Positions 51,344-60,211 of a DNA stretch of 64,000 nucleotides are shown in pieces (positions within the stretch are counted from its first letter, which is position 1; every line of letters begins with the position of its first letter). Origin of the DNA: DASPLX01 sp035627375 (GTDB lineage Bacteria > Pseudomonadota > Gammaproteobacteria > Burkholderiales > Burkholderiaceae_D); NCBI GenBank assembly GCA_035627375.1, contig DASPLX010000043.1, positions 62,001 to 126,000 on the forward strand, in the 5' to 3' direction. The notes under the pieces are model-generated. The model was not told the origin of the DNA. It saw nothing but the letters and a program-made list of their open reading frames with translations, and did no database searches. The position numbers and the translations under genes were made by a program.

Positions 51344-51868
51344 TCATGCGACAAGCATCATTCCCGCCGCGACGGCGGCCGTGACCAGCGGCCATGAGCG
51401 CGCTGCGATCTTGAGATCCGCCGCGGATGGCCAGCAACTCATGAATTGCGGCGCCAGCAGCGCGGCGATCCATGCATCGCGCCACTCCCATGCCAGCCCA
51501 TACCGCGTGCGCCAGGCGGCCACCAGGAACGGCACGAGCGCGACGGCGATCGGCGCCAGCCCGACGAAGATGCCGTTGTACCAGCGGATGTTCGCGCATC
51601 GGACGCTGCCCAGTATCCAGCCATTGCCGCGACGCTGCGGCAGGATCGAGAACGACACCGGCTTGGCGTTGGTGAAGGCGGCGGCCAGCAGATGCGCCAG
51701 CTCGTGCAATACCGTGCCGGCAAGATAGAGGACCAGGAAAACCGATGCGCGCCTGACGAGGGCGCGGAACAACAGCGCCAAGGCCGCAGCGGGCAGCAGG
51801 TAGAGGAACGGATCGCGATGGGCGCAGACCATGGCGGGGAACAGATCGGAACAGGAAAACGTGGACAT
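51344..51868 (-). CDS. Membrane protein with HEXXH motif (M50-like)
   Basis: 174 residues. Three to four hydrophobic segments (FLYLLPAAALALLFRALV, VFLVLYLAGTVLHELAHLLA, GIFVGLAPIAVALVPFLVAA, WPLVTAAVAAGMMLVA). HELAH (55-59) within the second segment resembles the zinc site of site-2-type proteases, but the third ligand (usually N/LDG) is not evident. It may be a small metalloprotease or an inactive relative. The gene is monocistronic, divergent from the solute-binding protein. Confidence 0.6.
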   Translation of the reverse strand: MSTFSCSDLFPAMVCAHRDPFLYLLPAAALALLFRALVRRASVFLVLYLAGTVLHELAHLLAAAFTNAKPVSFSILPQRRGNGWILGSVRCANIRWYNGIFVGLAPIAVALVPFLVAAWRTRYGLAWEWRDAWIAALLAPQFMSCWPSAADLKIAARSWPLVTAAVAAGMMLVA

Positions 51869-51968
51869 CGGAATATTGTGCCTGCTCGATCGCGAGAAAA
51901 TCGTGTTCGTTCGAAATCTTGACTATACTGAAATGCTCGCTGCCGAATAAGTCTTCACGTTTCCCTCT

Positions 51969-52730
51969 ATGCCAGTGTCATATTGCTATCGCCGCCTATA
52001 CGGATTGATCTGCCTCTTGTTGCTCGGATTGCTTTCCCCCGTCCGGGCGGCGGAACCGACACCCTGGATCGTCGCCTCGGACGCGGCGTTCGTGCCGTAC
52101 TCCTATCCCGATCCGGCGACCGGCCGGCCGACCGGTTTGGATACCGAGATCGTGTCGGCTGCCTTGAGCGCGGCCGGATTACCCTTCGAGATACGATTGT
52201 TTCCCTGGGAGCGGGTAAAGAAGATGCTCGACAGCGGCCAGGTCGACGCCGCGTTTCAATTCGTCGGCACGCCCGAGCGTCGGGCCCAATACCGGCTGGC
52301 CGGTCCGATCCGCAACGGCGTCACGATCTTCATGGCGCGCAGCGACGGGCCGTCGGATTACCAATCCTTATCCGACCTGGCTCCTTACCTCATCGGCACC
52401 GTATATGGATTCGCCTATACGGATGCCTTCGACCAAGCCAACCTCAAGAAGGACAACGGGGCGGGCAATGTCGAGCAACTGCTGAAGAAACTCATCGCGC
52501 GCCGCGTCGACATCGTCGTCGGCGACCGCTATCAACTGCTATTCCTCGCCAACCAGTTGGGAGTCGGCCGCGAGGTCAAGATCGTCGGCAAACCGCTCGC
52601 CGAGGTGCCCCGATACGTCGGTTTCCGCAAAGGCGACGACGAGAAGGCCGCGCAGTTCGAGAAAGGCCTCGAAATCATTCGGCAGAACGGCACGTTGAGC
52701 AAGATACTGGCGCGCTGGGATCGCCAATGA
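51969..52730 (+). CDS. Periplasmic solute-binding protein (amino-acid ABC type, PBPb)
   Basis: 253 residues. Signal peptide (YGLICLLLLGLLSPVRAAE). PBP type-2 domain: WIVASDAAFVPYSYPDPATG, TGLDTEIVSAALSAAGLP, FPWERVKKMLDSGQVDAAFQ, and QNGTLSKILARWDRQ at the end. No permease or ATPase gene is adjacent, so it may be an orphan receptor or sensor-type binding protein. The ligand is not predictable. Confidence 0.85.
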   Translation: MPVSYCYRRLYGLICLLLLGLLSPVRAAEPTPWIVASDAAFVPYSYPDPATGRPTGLDTEIVSAALSAAGLPFEIRLFPWERVKKMLDSGQVDAAFQFVGTPERRAQYRLAGPIRNGVTIFMARSDGPSDYQSLSDLAPYLIGTVYGFAYTDAFDQANLKKDNGAGNVEQLLKKLIARRVDIVVGDRYQLLFLANQLGVGREVKIVGKPLAEVPRYVGFRKGDDEKAAQFEKGLEIIRQNGTLSKILARWDRQ

Positions 52731-52938
52731 GCGTTGTGTGATTGCAACGCGCCACTGCGGCCACAATAGATTGGATGGGCGCCTGAATTGCGGACAAGAA
52801 AGAGAAACCGCAAAGTCCGAAAGCGTGCAAGCATCAAAATGAGCGCTTGCCGTTCGATCCGATATCATCTCCACCACAGTCCCTTTTCCAGGAAATCCAT
52901 GCGAAATCGCGTTCTCTTCCCATGCGGGAGGCTTCAGG

Positions 52939-54630
52939 ATGTTGCATAGCCTGCCGTTGATCACCACGATCGCCACCGCTCTGGGATTGGCCCTGGTGCT
53001 CGGCTTCGTCGCGTCCCGCCTCAAGTTGCCGGTGATCGTGGGTTATTTGCTGACAGGCGTTCTCATCGGCCCCTTCACGCCCGGCTTCATTGCCGACGCC
53101 GAGATCGCGGGCGAACTCGCCGAAATCGGGGTGATGTTGCTGATGTTCGGCGTCGGCCTGCACTTCTCCCTGGACGACCTGCTGGCGGTCAAAAAGATCG
53201 CCGTGCCGGGCGCCGTCCTGCAAATCGCCGTCGCCACCGCGCTGGGCGCCGGCGTGGCCATATCGTGGGGATGGAATTTCGGCGGCGCGCTGGTGTTCGG
53301 GTTGGCCCTCTCGGTCGCCAGCACGGTGGTCCTGCTCCGGGCGTTGGAATCCCGCAGCGCGCTCGACTCCATGAATGGCCGCATCGCGGTCGGTTGGCTG
53401 GTGGTGGAGGACTTGGCGATGGTTCTGGTGCTGGTGCTGTTGCCGCCGTTGGCCGGTTGGCTCGGCGGCAAGACGCCGCCAGACGTCGGCGGGTCGCTGT
53501 GGAGCGCGCTGGGAATCACGCTCGTCGAGGTATCCGCCTTCATCGCGGTGATGCTGATCATCGGCCGCCGGATTTTCCCGAAGCTGTTGTGGCAAATCGC
53601 CCGCACCGGCTCGCGCGAGCTGTTCACCTTGTGCGTCGTCTCGGCGGCCGTCAGCATCGCCTATGGAGCGGCCACGCTGTTCGGCGTGTCGTTCGCGCTG
53701 GGCGCCTTCTTCGCCGGCATGGTCATGCGGGAATCGGAGTTCAGCCATCGCGCCGCCCAGGAATCGCTGCCGTTGCGCGAAGCGTTCGCGGTATTGTTCT
53801 TCGTGTCGGTCGGCATGCTGTTCGATCCGATGGTGTTGCTCAAGCAACCGCTGCGAGTGCTGGCCGTGGTCGGCATCATCGTGTTCGGAAAATCGATCGC
53901 GGCAGCCGCCCTGGTGCTAGCGTTCCGCTATCCGCTCAATACCGCGCTGACGGTGTCGGCGAGCCTGGCCCAGATCGGCGAATTTTCCTTCATCCTGGCC
54001 GGGCTCGGGGCGAATCTCGGAGTGTTGCCGGCGGAAGGACGCAGCTTGATCCTGGCCGGCGCCTTGATCTCCATCGCCATCAATCCGCTGGTGTTTCGCT
54101 TGATCGAGCCGGCGCAGGTATGGATACGGTCGCGCTCGGAAATCGCGCGCCGGCTGGAGCGGCCGGCCGACCCCTTGGCCGAGTTGCCGATGAGCACCGA
54201 AGAAAAATACCTGTCCGGGCAAATCGTCCTGGTCGGATACGGCCGTGTCGGCCGGCGCATCGGTGAGATGCTGGCGGCCCACGAAATTCCCTTCGTCGTC
54301 GCGGAAGAGGATCGCGATGTCGTCGAGCGCCTGCGCGCACAAGGAACCGCCGCTGTCCTGGGCGATGCCTCCGACCCCGCGGTGCTGATCCAGGCCCATA
54401 TCGCCCGCGCCAGCATGCTGGTCGTCGCCACGCCCGATACCTTCGATGTGCGGCAAATGATCAACACTGCCCGATTGCTCAATCCCGGTATCGAAACCGT
54501 GGTCCGTACGCACAACGAAGAAGAAGCCGCCTTGTTGGAACGCGAGACCGCCGGAAAGATTTTCCTTGGCGAGAATGAGCTCGCCATGGGCATGAGCCGC
54601 CACGTTCTGGAGCGCTATGGAAGGCGCTGA
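52939..54630 (+). CDS. Kef/YbaL-type cation:proton antiporter with RCK domain
   Basis: 563 residues. About 12 membrane segments in residues 1-390 (GYLLTGVLIGPFTPGFIADA, GVMLLMFGVGLHFSLDDLLA, ASLAQIGEFSFILAGLGANL). Then a TrkA-N/RCK domain from ~415 with the nucleotide loop VLVGYGRVGRRIGEML. It carries no TrkA-C. It probably exchanges K+ or another cation for protons under ligand control. It overlaps the next (minus-strand) gene by 16 bp at the 3' end. Confidence 0.92.
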   Translation: MLHSLPLITTIATALGLALVLGFVASRLKLPVIVGYLLTGVLIGPFTPGFIADAEIAGELAEIGVMLLMFGVGLHFSLDDLLAVKKIAVPGAVLQIAVATALGAGVAISWGWNFGGALVFGLALSVASTVVLLRALESRSALDSMNGRIAVGWLVVEDLAMVLVLVLLPPLAGWLGGKTPPDVGGSLWSALGITLVEVSAFIAVMLIIGRRIFPKLLWQIARTGSRELFTLCVVSAAVSIAYGAATLFGVSFALGAFFAGMVMRESEFSHRAAQESLPLREAFAVLFFVSVGMLFDPMVLLKQPLRVLAVVGIIVFGKSIAAAALVLAFRYPLNTALTVSASLAQIGEFSFILAGLGANLGVLPAEGRSLILAGALISIAINPLVFRLIEPAQVWIRSRSEIARRLERPADPLAELPMSTEEKYLSGQIVLVGYGRVGRRIGEMLAAHEIPFVVAEEDRDVVERLRAQGTAAVLGDASDPAVLIQAHIARASMLVVATPDTFDVRQMINTARLLNPGIETVVRTHNEEEAALLERETAGKIFLGENELAMGMSRHVLERYGRR

Positions 54631-54896
54631 ATCTCGTCAAGAGCTGAAAGGAAATGATTACCCTGGGAACACTTGTCGCCGTTGGCGGGCAGCAAGGTCG
54701 GCGTCTTCGAAAGCACTTGGTAAGACGCGCTGCGAGGATAGCGATCGCGGACGATCCGCCGGGCGCCTTTCGCGGTCGTCGCCAGTACCTTGACGATACG
54801 GCGGGCCGCCGGCCGATTCATCGTGCCGAACTGCACCAAGGCAATTTCAAAGAGATTCGCGCCGGGTTCGATCGCCGAGTTGCATAGAGCGTACAT
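54615..54896 (-). CDS. Small hypothetical protein behind a LexA box
   Basis: 93 residues with AGGAGGCG before the ATG. Basic mid-part (MNRPAARRIVKVLATTAKGA, RRIVRDRYPRSASYQVLSKT) and a polar tail. No domain known. A very good LexA box is 46-61 bp upstream. It converges on the antiporter gene with a 16-bp overlap. Likely a damage-inducible protein of unknown function; no sequence similarity to the other SOS-boxed small protein is obvious. Confidence 0.6.
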   Translation of the reverse strand: MYALCNSAIEPGANLFEIALVQFGTMNRPAARRIVKVLATTAKGARRIVRDRYPRSASYQVLSKTPTLLPANGDKCSQGNHFLSALDEIQRLP

Positions 54897-54941
54897 GGTT
54901 CGCCTCCTGGATTTGAGCCATCAACAATCACTCATCGAATA

Positions 54942-54957
54942 CTGTGTTTTTATACAG
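54942..54957 (-). promoter_or_regulatory. LexA (SOS) box
   Basis: CTGTGTTTTTATACAG on the plus strand, with flanks that extend the dyad to GAATACTGT...ACAGTATTC (9-bp arms). The core is the reverse complement of the box at 7384-7399. It is placed to repress the gene starting at 54896. Confidence 0.85.
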
Positions 54958-55021
54958 TATTCATCCCGGATGTGCAAGCACCGAAGAACGTCCCCCGTTG
55001 CAAACCGCGCCGGTCAAGGCG

Positions 55022-55056
55022 GCGCGGATCAGGGCAGCGCGGATCAGGGCAGCGCG
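55022..55056. repeat. 15-bp tandem repeat at the 3' end of the TetR gene
   Basis: GCGCGGATCAGGGCA occurs twice in tandem (55022-55036, 55037-55051), followed by a partial third copy. The TGA stop of the regulator falls within the second unit. Probably a small slippage event with no function. Confidence 0.6.
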
Positions 55057-55703
55057 ATCGCCGCCAGAACCATGTCCACGATCAGCTTTTCGCCATCCTC
55101 GAAGTCCTTGCGGGTGAGTTGCTTGCGGCCGAGCACCAGGGCCATCTGCGAGGAAAAGTCCGCATACGACTGCGTCATCGCCCAGATCATGAACAGCAGA
55201 TGCGTGGGATTGACCGGCGCGATCCTGCCGTCGGCGATCCATTGTTCGAACACCTCGATGTCCTTGCGCAGCAGCGGCACCACGCGCTGGCGGATCTGTT
55301 CGCCGTACAGCGGCGCGCCGCTGATCACTTCCATCGCATAGACGCGCGACGCCCACGGCTGCTCGCGCGAGAACTTCAGCTTGGCCTGAATATACGCCCG
55401 CAGCACGTCTCGCGGTTCCTTGCCCGGATCGGCCAGGCTGTTCATGCGCTCCAGCCAGTCGTCGAGCACATCGTCGAGCACGCGATGGTAGAGCGCTTGC
55501 TTGGTGGGGAAGTAATACATCAGGTTCTGCTTCGACAGCCCGGCGTTCTCGGCGACCACGGCGATCGAGGCGCCTTCGTAGCCGCATTCGGCGAAAACGC
55601 GGACCGCCTCGGCGACGATTTCCGCCTCCAGGCGGTCGCGGTTGATGACGCGCCGCTTGATGGCGGCGCCGGGCGGCAGGCTGCTGGGTTTGATGAGGGC
55701 CAT
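55044..55703 (-). CDS. TetR/RutR-like regulator of pyrimidine catabolism
   Basis: 219 residues from the ATG at 55703. N-terminal helix-turn-helix (AEIVAEAVRVFAECGYEGAS, VAENAGLSKQNLMYYFPTKQ) and a C-terminal TetR_C domain typical of RutR (EVISGAPLYGEQIRQRVVPL, FMIWAMTQSYADFSSQMALV). RutR senses uracil/thymine and represses pyrimidine genes. The gene is encoded next to PreTA genes. It lies 26 bp behind the MocR gene, likely in one transcript. Confidence 0.85.
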   Translation of the reverse strand: MALIKPSSLPPGAAIKRRVINRDRLEAEIVAEAVRVFAECGYEGASIAVVAENAGLSKQNLMYYFPTKQALYHRVLDDVLDDWLERMNSLADPGKEPRDVLRAYIQAKLKFSREQPWASRVYAMEVISGAPLYGEQIRQRVVPLLRKDIEVFEQWIADGRIAPVNPTHLLFMIWAMTQSYADFSSQMALVLGRKQLTRKDFEDGEKLIVDMVLAAIALP

Positions 55704-55729
55704 GTTCGGATGCTTTCCGTTGTGCGCGG

Positions 55730-57190
55730 TCAGGACGGCCGGACCGATTGCAGGAATTGCGTCAGCTGCGGCGAATCCGCGTAAGCGACATTGAAGCGGA
55801 ACCATACCGTGCGCGAATCGCGCAGCGTGAAGAAGTCGTTGGGCGAGAGCAGGATGCCGGCCTTGAGCGCCCGGTCGGTGACCAGCTTTGCATTCCATTC
55901 CGGCGCCGGCGCGGTCTGCCAGCCGGCGCTGACGAACATGCCGCCGCGCGGCCGGGCGAGCGGCGCCATGCCGGCTTCGGCCAACTTGTCGATGGTGCGT
56001 TCGCGCCCGGCGTCGAGCAGGCCGACCAGTCGTTCGATCATGCGCCGGTAGGGACGCGCCGAGATCGCGTGATAGACGGCGCGTTCGTTGGTTTCCGACG
56101 TGGTCAGCCCGGCCAGCATCTTGACGCGCGCCAGTTCCGGCAGCAGCGAATGCGATGCCGCGATCGATCCGACGCGCAGCATCGGCGACAAGGTCTTGGA
56201 AAAGCTGCCGACCCGGATCACGCGCCGCAAGCCATCCATCGCCGCCAGCGAAGCTTCGCCGCGGCCGGCAAGCTCGCGATAGATATCGTCCTCGACGATC
56301 CAGAAATCGAATTGCTCGGCCACGCCCAGCAGCCGGTGCGCCTGCGCCTGGCTCAACGACGTGCCGAGAGGATTCTGCAGCACCGTGTTGACGAACATGA
56401 GCTTGGGATGGGTCGCCGCCGCTTGTTTCTGCAACGCCTCGACATCGAGCCCGGCCTCGGTGCGCGGAATGCCGACCGGGATGCAACCGTGGTGGCGGAT
56501 CAGCGACAGCAGATTGCTGTAGCCCGGATCTTCCACGAAGACGGTATCGCCGGGTTTGGTCAAGGTGCGCAGGATCAGGTCGAAGGCGTGCGTCGCGCCG
56601 TGGGTCAGCAATATCTGGTCGGGATCGACCGCGAACAGTTCGGCCGACAGCGTCGCCGCCAGGTGCTGGCGCAAGCCGGCGAAGCCGAGCGGATGGCCGT
56701 AGCCGCGCAAGCGATTGGCGGGAATGCGCGTCGCCTGGCGCAGGGCGTCGAGGATGACGCCGTCGCCGTACCATTCCGGCGGCAGCCAGCCGGAGCCGGC
56801 CGGCAAGGCGTCGGACACGCCGGAATACAGATCGGGGGAGAGCGCATCGATCACGGCGGAGCCGGCATGGCATGTCGGCTGTTGCGGCGGCGACGAGGCA
56901 TCGCAGCGCGCCACGAAGTAGCCGGAGCCGCGGCGCGACGACAGCACGCCCTGGGTCACCAGGCGGTCATAGGATTCGACCACGGTGAAGGTGCTCACGC
57001 CGTTGCACTTGGCGAACTGGCGCACCGAAGGCATCTTGGCGCCGACCCGCAGCTCGCGGCTGGCGACCAGGGCGCCGATGGCGGTCACGATCTGATCGAC
57101 CAGGCTCCCGCGCCGGTTGCGCTCGATCGCAAGCACCGGCCAGGAAGTCGCTTGCGCCACGGCAGGCGTCGACGCATCGGTGTTGTCCAT
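55730..57190 (-). CDS. MocR-type GntR/aminotransferase-fold regulator
   Basis: 486 residues from the ATG at 57190 (GTGGAGGAGACAA). N-terminal GntR helix-turn-helix (~30-100; SLVDQIVTAIGALVASRELR, GAKMPSVRQFAKCNGVSTFT) and a C-terminal class-I aminotransferase fold (ILLTHGATHAFDLILRTLTK, PLP lysine in GSFSKTLSP). MocR proteins bind PLP or amino-acid adducts. It is divergent from the beta-alanine aminotransferase gene, so beta-alanine or a related amine is a plausible signal. Confidence 0.88.
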   Translation of the reverse strand: MDNTDASTPAVAQATSWPVLAIERNRRGSLVDQIVTAIGALVASRELRVGAKMPSVRQFAKCNGVSTFTVVESYDRLVTQGVLSSRRGSGYFVARCDASSPPQQPTCHAGSAVIDALSPDLYSGVSDALPAGSGWLPPEWYGDGVILDALRQATRIPANRLRGYGHPLGFAGLRQHLAATLSAELFAVDPDQILLTHGATHAFDLILRTLTKPGDTVFVEDPGYSNLLSLIRHHGCIPVGIPRTEAGLDVEALQKQAAATHPKLMFVNTVLQNPLGTSLSQAQAHRLLGVAEQFDFWIVEDDIYRELAGRGEASLAAMDGLRRVIRVGSFSKTLSPMLRVGSIAASHSLLPELARVKMLAGLTTSETNERAVYHAISARPYRRMIERLVGLLDAGRERTIDKLAEAGMAPLARPRGGMFVSAGWQTAPAPEWNAKLVTDRALKAGILLSPNDFFTLRDSRTVWFRFNVAYADSPQLTQFLQSVRPS

Positions 57191-57307
57191 TTGTCTCCTC
57201 CACGCAAGTTCAAACTGTTGTGGTCGGCATACCTGTACGGTTGGCCGCATTTTTCCGGCTGTGTATCTGTGCCGTCTCGTTCGCGCTGACTATTATCGTC
57301 CCATTAT

Positions 57308-57323
57308 TTTGCCAACTGGTAAA
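57308..57323 (+). promoter_or_regulatory. RutR-like operator in front of the aminotransferase gene
   Basis: TTTGCCAACTGGTAAA matches 11 of 14 defined positions of the RutR site TTGACCA-NN-TGGTCAA and is a near-perfect dyad. It lies 33-48 bp before the start at 57356, in the 165-bp divergent region, and so could serve the TetR/RutR-like protein at 55044. Confidence 0.5.
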
Positions 57324-57355
57324 AAATTTTTCGGATTGTCAAAAAGGATCAAACC

Positions 57356-58672
57356 ATGAACCAAGCCCGGCCCGCATCCTTGTCGCAATACTGGATGCCG
57401 TTTACCGCCAATCGCGATTTCAAGGAAGCGCCGCGCCTGCTCGCGTCGGCCAAAGGCATGTATTACACCGACGTCGACGGCAACCGCATCCTCGACGGCA
57501 CCGCCGGCCTGTGGTGCGTTCCCTGCGGCCATGCCCACCCGAAGATCGTCAAGGCGGTGCAAGACATGGTCGCCCGGCTCGACTATGCGCCGGCGTTCCA
57601 GATGGGCCATCCGGCGGCCTTCGACCTGGCCGCGCGGCTCATGGAATACACCGGCCAGCGCTTCGGTCACGTGTTCTATACCAACTCCGGCTCGGAAGCG
57701 GTCGATACGGCCCTGAAGATCGCGCTGGCCTACCACAAGGCGCGCGGCGAGGCGAGCCGCACCCGCTTGATCGGCCGCGAGCGCGGCTATCACGGCGTCG
57801 GCTTCGGCGGCATGTCGGTCGGCGGCCTGCCCAACAACCGCAAGGCCTTCGGCGCCTTGCTGCCGGGCGTGGACCATCTTCCGCATACGCATAATCTCGA
57901 GAAGAACGCTTTCTCGCGCGGCGAGCCGGAATACGGCGCCCACCTGGCCGACGAGCTCGAACGCATCGTCGCGCTGCACGACGCCTCGACCATCGCGGCG
58001 GTCATCGTCGAGCCGGTGGCCGGATCGGCCGGCGTGCTGATTCCACCCAAGGGTTATCTCAAGCGCCTGCGCGAAATCTGCAGCAAGCACGGCATCCTGC
58101 TGATCTTCGACGAGGTCATCACCGGCTTCGGCCGCCTGACCACGCCGTTCGCCTTCGATTACTTCGACGTCGAGCCCGACATGGTGACCACGGCCAAGGG
58201 CTTGACCAACGGCGTGGTGCCGATGGGCGCCGTATTCAGCAAGAAGCACATTTACGACGCCTTCATGGACGGCCCGGCCGGCATCGAGCTGTTCCATGGC
58301 TATACCTATTCGGGGCATCCGCTGGCCTGCGCCGCCGGCCTGGCGTCGCTGGAGGTGTTCCAGGAAGAGGGTATCGTGGAGCACGCCGCCTCCCTGAAGG
58401 ATTACTGGGCCGATGCCGTGCATTCGCTCAAGGGACTGCCGCACGTGATCGATCTGCGCACGATCGGCCTGGTGGCCGCCATCGAGCTCGCCTCGATTCC
58501 CGGCAAGCCGGGCGCGCGCGCCTTCTCCGCCTTCAAGAGAGCGTTCGCCGACGGCATCCTGGTCCGCACCACGGGCGACATCATCGCGCTGTCGCCGCCG
58601 CTGATCCTCGAAAAGCAGCATATCGACGAATTGTTCGGCAAGCTGGCCGCCATCCTGCGCAACCTCGACTGA
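57356..58672 (+). CDS. Beta-alanine:pyruvate (omega-amino acid) aminotransferase
   Basis: 438 residues, AAGGA before the ATG. Class-III aminotransferase: YWMPFTANRDFKEAPRLLAS start, FYTNSGSEAVDTALKIALAY, IFDEVITGFGR (~250-260), PLP lysine K281 in TTAKGLTNG, and HGYTYSGHPLACAAGLA. Converts beta-alanine (from uracil) or 3-aminoisobutyrate (from thymine) to the semialdehyde. First gene of the plus-strand operon. Confidence 0.92.
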   Translation: MNQARPASLSQYWMPFTANRDFKEAPRLLASAKGMYYTDVDGNRILDGTAGLWCVPCGHAHPKIVKAVQDMVARLDYAPAFQMGHPAAFDLAARLMEYTGQRFGHVFYTNSGSEAVDTALKIALAYHKARGEASRTRLIGRERGYHGVGFGGMSVGGLPNNRKAFGALLPGVDHLPHTHNLEKNAFSRGEPEYGAHLADELERIVALHDASTIAAVIVEPVAGSAGVLIPPKGYLKRLREICSKHGILLIFDEVITGFGRLTTPFAFDYFDVEPDMVTTAKGLTNGVVPMGAVFSKKHIYDAFMDGPAGIELFHGYTYSGHPLACAAGLASLEVFQEEGIVEHAASLKDYWADAVHSLKGLPHVIDLRTIGLVAAIELASIPGKPGARAFSAFKRAFADGILVRTTGDIIALSPPLILEKQHIDELFGKLAAILRNLD

Positions 58673-58682
58673 TCGGAACGCC

Positions 58683-60185
58683 ATGACCCAGCTCGACACC
58701 ATCTCCCATTACATCGGCGGCCAAGTCGTCGATACCGGTAGCGGCCGCTACGCCGAAGTCTTCAATCCGGCCCTGGGCCAGCCGATCGCGCGCGTCGCGC
58801 TCGGCGGCGCCGAAGAGGTCGATGCCGCCGTCGCGGCGGCGGCAAAGGCCTTTCCCGCTTGGGCCGCGACGCCGCCGCTGGCGCGCGCCCGCGTCCTGTT
58901 CAAGTACCTGCAACTGTGCCAGCAGCACACCGATGAATTCGCGCGCATGCTCACGCGCGAACACGGCAAGACATACTCCGACGCCCTGGGCGAAGTCGCG
59001 CGCGGCATCGAGATGGTCGAATTCGCGGTCGGCATCCCGCAGCTGCTCAAGGGCGAATACACCGACCAGATCGCGCGCGGCATCGATGCCTGGTCGATGC
59101 GCCAGCCGCTCGGCGTCGTGGCCGGCATCACACCCTTCAATTTCCCGGTGATGGTGCCGATGTGGATGTTCCCGCTCGCGCTCGCCTGCGGCAACGCCTT
59201 CGTGCTCAAGCCGTCCGAGCGCGATCCCTCGCCGTCGCTGCTGCATGCGCGCCTGCTCAAGGAAGCCGGCTTGCCGGACGGCGTGTTCAACGTGGTGCAA
59301 GGCGACAAGCTCGCCGTCGATGCGCTGCTCGACCATCCGCGCGTGCAAGCCGTCAGCTTCGTCGGCTCGACGCCGATCGCCGAATACATCTATGCGCGCG
59401 GCTGCGCCGCCGGCAAGCGCGTGCAAGCCCTCGGCGGCGCCAAGAATCACATGGTCGTGATGCCCGACGCCGACATGGAGATGGCGGTGGACGCGCTGAT
59501 CGGCGCCGCCTTCGGCTCCGCCGGCGAGCGCTGCATGGCGATCTCGGCGGCGGTCGCGGTGGGCGACGCCGGCGACAAGCTGATCGGGGAACTGGCGAAG
59601 CGCACCGCGGCGCTCAAGATCCGCGACGGCATGGACCAGGACGCCGAAATGGGACCGGTCGTGACCCAGGCGGCCAAGCTGCGCATCGAGAAGCTGATCG
59701 GCGAAGGCGTGGAGCAGGGCGCGGAACTGGTGGTGGACGGCCGCAACTACAAGGTGGCCGGACGCGAGAACGGCTTCTTCGTCGGCGGCACGCTGTTCGA
59801 TCATGTCACGCCCGACATGACGATCTACAAGGAAGAGATCTTCGGCCCGGTGCTGTGCGTGCTGCGCGCGCCCGATATCGCCAGCGCGGTCGAACTGATC
59901 AACGCCAACGAATACGGCAACGGCGTCGCGGTCTTCACGCGCGACGGCGGCGCGGCGCGCGAATTCGTGCGCCAGGTCCAGGTCGGCATGGTCGGCGTGA
60001 ACGTCCCGCTGCCGGTGCCGATGGCCTTCAACAGCTTCGGCGGCTGGAAGCGCAGCCTGTTCGGCGATCACCACGCCTACGGCCCGGAAGGCGTGCGTTT
60101 CTACACGCGCCACAAGGCCGTGATGCAACGCTGGCCCAATACCGCCAGTGCGGGCGTCGAATTCGCTTTCCCGCAAATGAAATGA
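58683..60185 (+). CDS. mmsA: CoA-acylating methylmalonate/malonate-semialdehyde dehydrogenase
   Basis: 500 residues, 10 bp behind the aminotransferase. Aldehyde dehydrogenase family, MMSDH type: PLGVVAGITPFNFPVMVPMW, FVGSTPIAEYIYARG, GGAKNHMVVMPDAD, and catalytic C284 in GSAGERCMAI. Oxidises malonate or methylmalonate semialdehyde to acetyl- or propionyl-CoA with NAD and CoA. It completes the beta-alanine/aminoisobutyrate branch. Confidence 0.93.
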   Translation: MTQLDTISHYIGGQVVDTGSGRYAEVFNPALGQPIARVALGGAEEVDAAVAAAAKAFPAWAATPPLARARVLFKYLQLCQQHTDEFARMLTREHGKTYSDALGEVARGIEMVEFAVGIPQLLKGEYTDQIARGIDAWSMRQPLGVVAGITPFNFPVMVPMWMFPLALACGNAFVLKPSERDPSPSLLHARLLKEAGLPDGVFNVVQGDKLAVDALLDHPRVQAVSFVGSTPIAEYIYARGCAAGKRVQALGGAKNHMVVMPDADMEMAVDALIGAAFGSAGERCMAISAAVAVGDAGDKLIGELAKRTAALKIRDGMDQDAEMGPVVTQAAKLRIEKLIGEGVEQGAELVVDGRNYKVAGRENGFFVGGTLFDHVTPDMTIYKEEIFGPVLCVLRAPDIASAVELINANEYGNGVAVFTRDGGAAREFVRQVQVGMVGVNVPLPVPMAFNSFGGWKRSLFGDHHAYGPEGVRFYTRHKAVMQRWPNTASAGVEFAFPQMK

Positions 60186-60211
60186 ATCCAACGACCATTC
60201 GGGGATGAACC

